A DNA stretch of 10,016 nt from contig JBDREA010000042.1 in assembly GCA_043820265.1 (NCBI GenBank), forward strand, positions 1 through 10,016, given 5' to 3'. Below are positions 5,299 to 10,016 of the stretch, piece by piece. Within the stretch, counting starts at the first letter, position 1. The number at the start of each line of letters is the position of its first letter. The notes under the pieces were generated by a model that did not search any database, had not been told where the DNA came from, and was given only the letters and a program-made list of their open reading frames with translations. This stretch comes from JBDREA01 sp043820265 (lineage in GTDB: Archaea > Altiarchaeota > Altiarchaeia > IMC4 > JBDREA01). The position numbers and the translations under genes are program-made.

Positions 5299-5454
5299 CT
5301 ATAGCGGATGACATAAATAATTCCTAGAAGTCTTATGTCATCCGATACGCGAGACACTTTTAGTGTCTGCGTATGAAAATGCCCCAAGCATTTTCGATAT
5401 ATTCGATGACATAAGTGCAAAATATATCGTAATAACTTATGTCATCGACTATAG
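5299..5454. repeat. 156-bp palindromic element with 18-bp terminal inverted repeats
   Basis: The ends CTATAGCGGATGACATAA (5299-5316) and TTATGTCATCGACTATAG (5437-5454) are inverted repeats matching at 16 of 18 positions. Inside are hairpin 5305-5316/5333-5344 (12 bp), hairpin 5345-5358/5362-5374 (13 bp with one bulged G, loop TTT), hairpin 5375-5382/5388-5395 (8 bp, loop CCCAA) and hairpin 5404-5416/5435-5447 (13 bp). The core ATGACATAA occurs four times in alternating orientation. It begins at the base after the deaminase stop and covers the last codons of the convergent minus-strand gene. No coding capacity of its own. It could be a MITE or REP-like element, a bidirectional terminator, or a structured RNA. 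Confidence 0.8.
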
Positions 5455-5933
5455 TCAAACTGCTTTTTCTCCTTTGCAAAGATAATTTCTGCAAGCTTGT
5501 GTATTGCAACGACTACTTTGGAGAGGTCGTATTCGTCCCAGCCTCCGACGCTTATCCTCCAAAGGTTTCCGGCGGGGGTACGATCTAAATCAATGTTGGG
5601 GTGGACCAGCCCGGTTTGGTCTGCGAGCGCCTTGATTTCTGGACTCGACTCTGTCCGCCCTGTTTGAAACTTAAACGAATAAAGCCCTTTTTGATGGGGG
5701 ATGTCTATGGAGCCGAGCTGCCTGGGGACACCGCTGTATACGTGGCTTGTACTTAGTTCTTTTGAGAGGTGATTGAGGGGCGCCCAAAAAGAGATTATAT
5801 CTGTTGCCAGGGGATTTTCTATTCTGACAGTCTTCTTTCTGACGTCGTTTACAATGTCTGCCCAGTCCCCTATCCAAGCGTCCAACTTGTCATTTTTCTC
5901 GATTTTTTCCCCGTCTTTCCCATCTGATTCCAT
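5442..5933 (-). CDS. Protein of unknown function
   Basis: I do not recognise this 163-residue protein. Visible: a charged, disordered-looking N-terminus (MESDGKDGEKIEKNDKLD), a WIGDWADIVNDVRKKTVRIENPLATD segment, a middle with SIDIPHQKGLYSFKFQTG, and a C-terminal half with NLWRISVGGWDEYDLSKVVVAIHKLAEIIFAKEKK. The last part suggests a beta strand followed by a helix. No signal peptide, membrane segment or metal motif is visible. Start ATG at 5931-5933 is the only Met. It follows NMD3 by 31 nt on the same strand, across a T6 tract, so cotranscription is uncertain. Its last four codons (Asp-Tyr-Ser-Arg) and TGA stop lie in the right inverted repeat of the palindromic element, so the original C-terminus may have been replaced. 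Confidence 0.75.
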   Translation of the reverse strand: MESDGKDGEKIEKNDKLDAWIGDWADIVNDVRKKTVRIENPLATDIISFWAPLNHLSKELSTSHVYSGVPRQLGSIDIPHQKGLYSFKFQTGRTESSPEIKALADQTGLVHPNIDLDRTPAGNLWRISVGGWDEYDLSKVVVAIHKLAEIIFAKEKKQFDYSR

Positions 5934-5964
5934 GTTTTGTATTAGGTATTTGTAAAAAAGAATA

Positions 5965-6900
5965 TTAGAGAGAATAGTATTTTTTCCCTATTTTTATGAT
6001 TTCTACTTCGTCTCCGGTTTTAAGGGTCTTTCTTGGATTAGATAATTTGTGGTTCTCATATCCTCCAAGACCCATGATTATTGTTTCTTTTGGCTTTACC
6101 TCTGTTACTACGGCCTTGAACCCCTCATCTTTTCTTGCTAATATCGGGGTGTTAATCAAACGGGGAAGTGGGGCATATTTGTCTTGGCCGTTTTGAAGAG
6201 ACCTTAACTGAACATTATTTTTCACATTTAAGACGACATATGGATTGTCTTTGAATCCCAAGACGTCTCCTTCTTTGAAATCGGGCCTTTTAACAGAATA
6301 AGAGAATCTGAAAACGTCTTTTCCGTCTTTTTTCCCGTAGATCTTTGTGGTCTTTTTAACGAGGAATCCCCACTTATGAAGCAGGTTTGTGAATTTTTCC
6401 GCATATGGTTGGCTGGTTAGATAGTAATCCCATCCACCGCGAACCCGCAGAAATTGGCTGATGAACTCTTCTTCCGGTTCATATGTAGGTCTTTTATCAT
6501 CCCTGATTTGGATGACTGCTTCAAAATATCCCCCCCCAAGATGCTTGCAGTTTCGGCAAGGCCTTTCTTTTGTCTTCAGCTTGAACTGAAGCGTCTTTGG
6601 GATCTGGATTCCCTGATATAATCCGATGAAATCGACTTCCAGGTCTACTCCTTCCTTTGTTCTTTTTCCTGCTACGTCAATGGAGCTGACGGTTATTTCC
6701 TTTGGGGTGACAAGGTTTCTTTCAACAAATTTCAGAATAACCAGATCCCAGTCCTCTATCCATTTGTCAGCTAGATAGTACTTTCCGCATTCGCAAAGCT
6801 CGAATTCGCTCTTTTTTAAGCTAAACGAATTTCGGTTCAAATAACAATCAATGCACAATCCCGCCTTGGGCGTATCAGCCCCGCAACTTGGACAAAACAT
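5965..6900 (-). CDS. nmd3: Archaeal NMD3 family protein
   Basis: Homologue of the eukaryotic 60S-subunit export adaptor; in archaea it probably acts in large-subunit maturation. The 311-residue product begins MFCPSCG, with zinc-binding pairs at Cys3/Cys6 and Cys16/Cys19, then Cys36/Cys38 and Cys115/Cys118 (CRNC). Family features include the WIEDWD segment, GGGYFEAVIQIR, the GWDYYLTSQPYAEKF segment and a C-terminal small beta barrel ending DEVEIIKIGKKYYSL. I chose ATG 6898-6900 although the frame stays open to 7101. The extra 67 residues are hydrophobic, do not fit the family and lie antisense to rpl39e. The gene is divergent from rpl39e, linking two large-subunit functions through one promoter region. 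Confidence 0.94.
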   Translation of the reverse strand: MFCPSCGADTPKAGLCIDCYLNRNSFSLKKSEFELCECGKYYLADKWIEDWDLVILKFVERNLVTPKEITVSSIDVAGKRTKEGVDLEVDFIGLYQGIQIPKTLQFKLKTKERPCRNCKHLGGGYFEAVIQIRDDKRPTYEPEEEFISQFLRVRGGWDYYLTSQPYAEKFTNLLHKWGFLVKKTTKIYGKKDGKDVFRFSYSVKRPDFKEGDVLGFKDNPYVVLNVKNNVQLRSLQNGQDKYAPLPRLINTPILARKDEGFKAVVTEVKPKETIIMGLGGYENHKLSNPRKTLKTGDEVEIIKIGKKYYSL

Positions 6901-6982
6901 AGTGGATAACGCTTTTATAGACTGGACCCCATATAATTCTTTCTTGTTTGCCCAGAAAATTAGGACCTCAACTATAAAAACG
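6901..6982. promoter_or_regulatory. Divergent promoter region between nmd3 and rpl39e
   Basis: 82 bp separate the two start codons. On the minus strand GAATTATAT (6931-6939), preceded by a purine-rich stretch, sits about 35 nt upstream of the nmd3 ATG and fits a TATA box with a short leader. On the plus strand the best AT-rich stretch at the right distance from the rpl39e ATG is AAAATTA near 6956-6962, which would give a leaderless mRNA. No ribosome-binding site precedes either start. Assignments rest on spacing only. Confidence 0.35.
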
Positions 6983-7138
6983 ATGGCATCGATTAAATCA
7001 GAAGCTAAAAAGGACATCCTAGTAAAGGAGAACCGGAAAAGAAAGCGCGCACCGATATGGGTTTTCGCGAAAACCAACAGGAAAGTCAGAGACAGCCCCA
7101 AATCAAGAAGGCATTGGAGAAGAAACAGTATTTTCTGA
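6983..7138 (+). CDS. rpl39e: Large ribosomal subunit protein L39e
   Basis: 51-residue, strongly basic protein that lines the nascent-chain exit tunnel in archaeal and eukaryotic ribosomes. MASIKSEAKK at the start, PIWVFAKTNRKVR in the middle and RRHWRR at the end match L39e over its whole length of about 51 residues. The ATG at 6983 is the correct start; an in-frame ATG at 6851 would add 44 unrelated residues antisense to nmd3. No ribosome-binding site is visible, suggesting a leaderless message. Its TGA (7136-7138) abuts the stop of the convergent trmB-like gene with no base between. It is easily missed because longer frames cover it on both strands. Confidence 0.93.
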   Translation: MASIKSEAKKDILVKENRKRKRAPIWVFAKTNRKVRDSPKSRRHWRRNSIF

Positions 7139-7876
7139 TCAATTCTTCGCGCTCTTCCACATCAAGTTGAACTGGTTTCTGTAGCCTATTGCGTTTGACG
7201 CATTTTTTATCACTATTGCCAATGGCGGCCTCGCAGTCCAGATGAAAAGGACTACTGTGTCCTTGTAGATTATAGTGTCCGTTGGCGAGGGGGAATCCCT
7301 TGGATGAAACCTTGCTTGCCCGTGGTATTGTTCTAGTAAACCCGGCTTGGATTCCTTAAGTTCTTCGTTGAAGATGCATTTTGAATCTATCTTGTATTTC
7401 TTTTTTATCCTCTGCCAGTAGCTCCAGTATGCCCCCATCGTCTTTTCGAATAATCCGGAAACTCCGAAGTCTAGGTATTCACCTCCCCCTTTGAGCTCCT
7501 CAAGTATCCTGTTGCAGACGGTCTTTATTCCCTTGTGCCCGGAGTATATCGCTACTTCCTGTTTTTCCCTTGCCGAATCCCTCTTTTTTTGGAGGTCCGG
7601 AATGATCTCTCTGAGCTTTTCCTGTTTTTCGGTGAGGTCGTCGAGGAACCTTTGGGGTTCTGCGGCTTCGAAGAATCTTTTTCCGTTGTGGATTGTGTAT
7701 CCCACAAATCCCTTAGAGATAAGTTTTTCAAGTGTTGGATAAACTGTCCCCCTGTGGACTCCAGTCTTTTTTACTAGAGAACTTGCAGGAGTAGAGCCTG
7801 TTTCTAATAGTAGGAGGTATATCTTTGCCTCAATATCTGATAGACCCAATTCCTCGAGTACCTCTTTTTCCATCAT
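7139..7876 (-). CDS. TrmB-family transcriptional regulator
   Basis: DNA-binding regulator of 245 residues. The N-terminal winged helix-turn-helix (about residues 3-75) reads LEELGLSDIEAKIYLLLLETG, then SSLVKKTGVHRGTVYPTLEKLISKGFVGY, typical of TrmB. A short coiled coil (FLDDLTEKQEKLREIIPDLQKKR) and a C-terminal ligand- or dimerisation-like domain (AIYSGHKGIKTVCNRILEEL onward) follow. Start is ATG 7874-7876 (or the adjacent ATG 7871-7873). A TTG at 7936 lies in the palindrome and would add 20 atypical residues. A TATA-like box 27 nt upstream implies a leaderless transcript. The gene is divergent from the radical SAM/aminotransferase operon, so it likely controls that operon and itself. The ligand is unknown. 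Confidence 0.9.
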   Translation of the reverse strand: MMEKEVLEELGLSDIEAKIYLLLLETGSTPASSLVKKTGVHRGTVYPTLEKLISKGFVGYTIHNGKRFFEAAEPQRFLDDLTEKQEKLREIIPDLQKKRDSAREKQEVAIYSGHKGIKTVCNRILEELKGGGEYLDFGVSGLFEKTMGAYWSYWQRIKKKYKIDSKCIFNEELKESKPGLLEQYHGQARFHPRDSPSPTDTIIYKDTVVLFIWTARPPLAIVIKNASNAIGYRNQFNLMWKSAKN

Positions 7877-7900
7877 CTTGGATAATTCTGGGAAGAACGA

Positions 7901-7910
7901 GTATATTAAT
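7901..7910 (-). promoter_or_regulatory. Probable TATA box of the TrmB-like gene
   Basis: ATTAATATAC on the minus strand is centred about 28-30 nt upstream of the ATG at 7876, the spacing expected for a leaderless archaeal mRNA. The 14-bp palindrome begins 7 bp further upstream, over the expected BRE position. Confidence 0.5.
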
Positions 7911-7917
7911 TTAAGTT

Positions 7918-7931
7918 GTCGAAATTTCGAC
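7918..7931. promoter_or_regulatory. Perfect 14-bp palindrome, probable TrmB operator
   Basis: GTCGAAATTTCGAC is perfectly self-complementary. It lies midway between the TATA-like boxes of the two divergent genes, about 20 bp from each centre, where it would overlap both BRE/TFB-binding regions. A dimeric winged-helix regulator bound here could control both promoters at once. The candidate binder is the adjacent TrmB-like protein (inference). Confidence 0.65.
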
Positions 7932-7938
7932 GACAAAA

Positions 7939-7947
7939 TTTAATTAA
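7939..7947 (+). promoter_or_regulatory. Probable TATA box of the radical SAM operon
   Basis: TTTAATTAA is centred 28 nt upstream of the ATG at 7971, the spacing of leaderless archaeal promoters. No ribosome-binding site precedes that ATG, in agreement. The palindrome ends 7 bp upstream of the box. Confidence 0.5.
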
Positions 7948-7970
7948 CAGGTTCTTCTTCATCACTACTG

Positions 7971-9491
7971 ATGAATATGAAACCAAAAAATCTGGGGGAG
8001 CTCAACGAGGAAGTAAAAAGGACAAATTCTGAGCTAAGCGTCTTAGATTTGTTTAGATACATGCGAGTCAGTTTCCTAAAAGAAAATGTAACTCAGATCC
8101 AGAGAGCATACATAGAAAATGTGGGGACTGAATGGCCCGAGATTGAAGATATTCCTGAAGACACCCAAAAAAAGTTCGAAAAACTAATTAAGAAATACGG
8201 CCTCTTATGGGATGATCTAAACTTCCACTTTACTTACAGGTTAACCGAACTCGACGATTTAATCAACTTATTTCCCGAACTAGAAATCGAAAGAGAAGTC
8301 ATTGAACATGTGATCAATCAGGGATTCCTTCTAAGCCTTCTTCCGCTCAACCTGAGCCTTCCGACCGAGGCAAGAGAAAAAGCAATCCCTAAATCAGACT
8401 ACTATGAAGTCCACCCAAGCAAAGACGTTGATCCGTACGGCATCTTCACCGAGAAGAGCAAGATCACCGATAAAAAGACCAATCGCTACCTGGCATCGAG
8501 GAAATTCCCCCATTCTGCGCTCTTCAACATTCACACGACCTGCCATGCCGGGTGCGTGGGCTGCTATAAAAGTTTTTACGTCCGAGAAAAACGAAAGCCT
8601 CTCAAGGGATTGGAATTCGAATCCGTAGTCGAACAGACCAAAGCCTTCGTTGACTGGTTGAACGAAAATCCCGAAGTCTACGACATCATCATGAGCGGGG
8701 GAGAACCTTTGATGGTCTCAAACGAAACAGTGAAAAAGATGTTTGCAGAGTTTGCAAAAGCCAAGAATCTGAGGATAATAAGGATTTGTACTGGAACCGT
8801 CTTTCTTGGTCTTCCATTCAGAATCGACGATGAACTCCTGGACTTCCTGAAGGAATTCGAAAACAAAACCGGCAAACGGATAACCTTCAACGTTCATCTC
8901 GCAAACCACCAGAATATCACGCCAGAGGCTCTTTTAGCTGTTCACAGGATAAAGGAGAGAGGATTCAAACTCTACTCCCAGGTTCCCATCATGGAAAAGG
9001 TTAACTTCTTCAAATGGAACCACGAAAAAACAATGAAGTTTCTCATAGAACTCGGAAAAAGGCAGGCAGCCGCCGGAGTCGAACCCTATAAATTCATAGT
9101 AGACATGCATCCGCGGACTCTCGAGTACTATGTGCCCCTTGAGCAGTTGCTCCGAATCTGGAGTCAACTCGGGGAATCCCATGACTTCCCAGAACTTGAA
9201 AGGCCAAGGACTCTCTCAATACTCTGCAAAGAAGGAAACGTGATTCTTTCAGGGTACACCCTCCTAGCCATCCAAAAAAAGATTTTCAAATCCAAAGACC
9301 TCGTAGTCTATACGATTCCGGCAGTATTTTCGGGGACGGCTGAGGAGCCAAAAGTTGAGAGGGTGTTCACGTACTACGAACCGATAATGAGCGCGAACGA
9401 AGACCCTCAAAGCCTTGAGAAACTCAAAAAGGAGATCCTTTCAGAAACAAAGAAATCCCGAAACGGTGCAAATGGAAGGAGAGGAGGATGA
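7971..9491 (+). CDS. Radical SAM protein related to lysine 2,3-aminomutase
   Basis: 506 residues. The [4Fe-4S] motif is CHAGCVGC (Cys191, Cys195, Cys198), followed by the SAM-binding SGGEP at 242-246. The segment before the cysteines (VDPYG...RYLASRKFPHSALFNIHTTC) resembles the lysine 2,3-aminomutase family. So do the later IRICTGT-LPFRIDDELLDFLKEF region and the ITFNVHLANHQNITPEALLAVHRIKERGF region. The GGGGK-type PLP-lysine motif of true aminomutases is not seen; the C-terminal third (RPRTLSILCKEGNVILSGY onward) is different, so loss of PLP or another reaction is possible. The N-terminal 140 residues form a helical domain. Start ATG 7971 fits a leaderless message; ATG 7977 is an alternative. 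The stop overlaps the next ATG by 4 nt. Confidence 0.85.
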   Translation: MNMKPKNLGELNEEVKRTNSELSVLDLFRYMRVSFLKENVTQIQRAYIENVGTEWPEIEDIPEDTQKKFEKLIKKYGLLWDDLNFHFTYRLTELDDLINLFPELEIEREVIEHVINQGFLLSLLPLNLSLPTEAREKAIPKSDYYEVHPSKDVDPYGIFTEKSKITDKKTNRYLASRKFPHSALFNIHTTCHAGCVGCYKSFYVREKRKPLKGLEFESVVEQTKAFVDWLNENPEVYDIIMSGGEPLMVSNETVKKMFAEFAKAKNLRIIRICTGTVFLGLPFRIDDELLDFLKEFENKTGKRITFNVHLANHQNITPEALLAVHRIKERGFKLYSQVPIMEKVNFFKWNHEKTMKFLIELGKRQAAAGVEPYKFIVDMHPRTLEYYVPLEQLLRIWSQLGESHDFPELERPRTLSILCKEGNVILSGYTLLAIQKKIFKSKDLVVYTIPAVFSGTAEEPKVERVFTYYEPIMSANEDPQSLEKLKKEILSETKKSRNGANGRRGG

Positions 9492-10016
9492 ATACGAAGT
9501 ACGTCATCAGAAATGGCGAATTGATCGAAAAAGAGAAGGCAAATATTTCGATCTACTCGAAATCGCTCTTCTTCGATTTCTGTGTGTATTCAAACATCAA
9601 GGTTGTACATGGAAGCATGTTTGTCCCACACCTAGAGATAAAAAAGTTATTTCAGTCGGCAGAAATCATTGGATTAGACCACCCCTTCACTGAAGAAGAG
9701 GTTGTGTCTTGGACGAGAACGCTCATCAAAGTCAACCACCTCTCCGATGCCCTCATCAGACTTCTTCTTATCGGTCCGGAAAAAGAAAGCGAAGCAACTC
9801 TTTTTCTCTTTCCAGTCGGTTTGACTTTTCATCCGAAAAAGCTCTACACCAAAGGCGCAAAGGTGATAACCTATGAGGGAGAGAGAGTCTTTCCAACTGC
9901 AAAATCAAAAGACCTGCTTTTGGGATACCTTGGATACCAGGAGGCTATGAAAAACGATGCAATCGATGCCTTATTAGTGGATAATGAAGGTAACATCCGC
10001 GAAGGAACAAGGAGTA
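9488..10016 (+). CDS. Class IV PLP aminotransferase (IlvE/PabC/D-amino acid type), 3' truncated by window edge
   Basis: 176 residues are visible and the frame remains open at the window end. The fold-type IV pattern is clear: N-terminal YVIRNGELIEKEKANISIYSKSLFFD, the PHLEIKKLFQSAEIIGL helix, FPTAKSKDLLLGYLGYQEAMKNDAIDALLVDNEGNIREGT with the likely PLP lysine at 139, and the EGT phosphate-binding turn at 172-174. Two usual features are altered. The GDGVFE loop reads FFDFCVYS, and the Arg expected in the HLxRL helix appears as Lys53. Substrate is therefore uncertain; a branched-chain or related amino acid would be the family default. Its ATG overlaps the radical SAM stop (ATGA), so the two are translationally coupled and probably act in one pathway. 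Confidence 0.87.
   Translation, partial: MNTKYVIRNGELIEKEKANISIYSKSLFFDFCVYSNIKVVHGSMFVPHLEIKKLFQSAEIIGLDHPFTEEEVVSWTRTLIKVNHLSDALIRLLLIGPEKESEATLFLFPVGLTFHPKKLYTKGAKVITYEGERVFPTAKSKDLLLGYLGYQEAMKNDAIDALLVDNEGNIREGTRS

Noticed and set aside
5305..5447. Ordinary bidirectional terminator
   Set aside because: Termination may occur here, but four hairpins, terminal inverted repeats and no strong T-tracts after the stems are more than a terminator needs.
5299..5454. CRISPR array
   Set aside because: Copies of the ATGACATAA motif alternate in orientation, spacers are not of uniform size, and no cas genes are near.
6901..7101. N-terminal extension of the nmd3 frame with hydrophobic segments
   Set aside because: NMD3 proteins begin at or near the first zinc-finger cysteine pair; the extension is antisense to the clear rpl39e gene.
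9415..9693. 92-codon plus-strand frame overlapping the aminotransferase start
   Set aside because: The frame starting at 9488 encodes a recognisable class IV aminotransferase and runs through the same bases.

Overview
The window is archaeal chromosomal DNA. It encodes ribosomal proteins L15e and L39e, archaeal NMD3, a TrmB-type regulator and an archaeal GTPase/DUF2073/Zn-ribbon trio. It also has a tRNA-Asn with a bulge-helix-bulge intron at 37/38, AT-rich TATA-like promoters and probable leaderless starts. I cannot place the lineage from sequence alone; a poorly sampled archaeal or DPANN-type genome is possible.

Layout. 1-654 (+): 5'-truncated RsuA/RluB-type rRNA pseudouridine synthase. 655-1274: a dense RNA region read on the minus strand. 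It holds a tRNA-Tyr-like 5' part with a 108-nt insertion of four hairpins at its D-loop, an intron-containing tRNA-Asn(GUU), and a tRNA 3'-end fragment with a possible T-loop insertion. 1275-1880 (-): ribosomal protein L15e with a long leader. 2146-5298 (+): a tight five-gene operon of Era-like GTPase, DUF2073 protein (ArvB/OapB type), zinc-ribbon protein (ArvC/OapC type), adenylosuccinate lyase and a yeast-Fcy1-like cytosine deaminase. 5299-5454: a 156-bp palindromic element with 18-bp terminal inverted repeats. 5442-6900 (-): a protein of unknown function and NMD3. 6983-7138 (+): a small L39e gene divergent from NMD3. 7139-7876 (-): TrmB-like regulator. 7971-10016 (+): a lysine-2,3-aminomutase-like radical SAM protein overlapping by 4 nt a class IV PLP aminotransferase that runs off the window.

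How the parts fit. The left two thirds are translation, RNA modification and purine/pyrimidine housekeeping. The right end looks like a regulated amino-acid module. The TrmB gene and the radical SAM/aminotransferase operon are divergent, and a perfect 14-bp palindrome lies midway between their two TATA-like boxes. This suggests autoregulated, ligand-controlled expression of an aminomutase-like plus transaminase pathway that I do not recognise.

The most unusual signals are the two multi-hairpin elements, at 1073-1176 and 5299-5454. In both, the first and last hairpins share one arm motif and two unrelated hairpins lie between them. One sits inside a tRNA D-loop and the other at a convergent gene junction, so they may be a family of non-autonomous palindromic elements.
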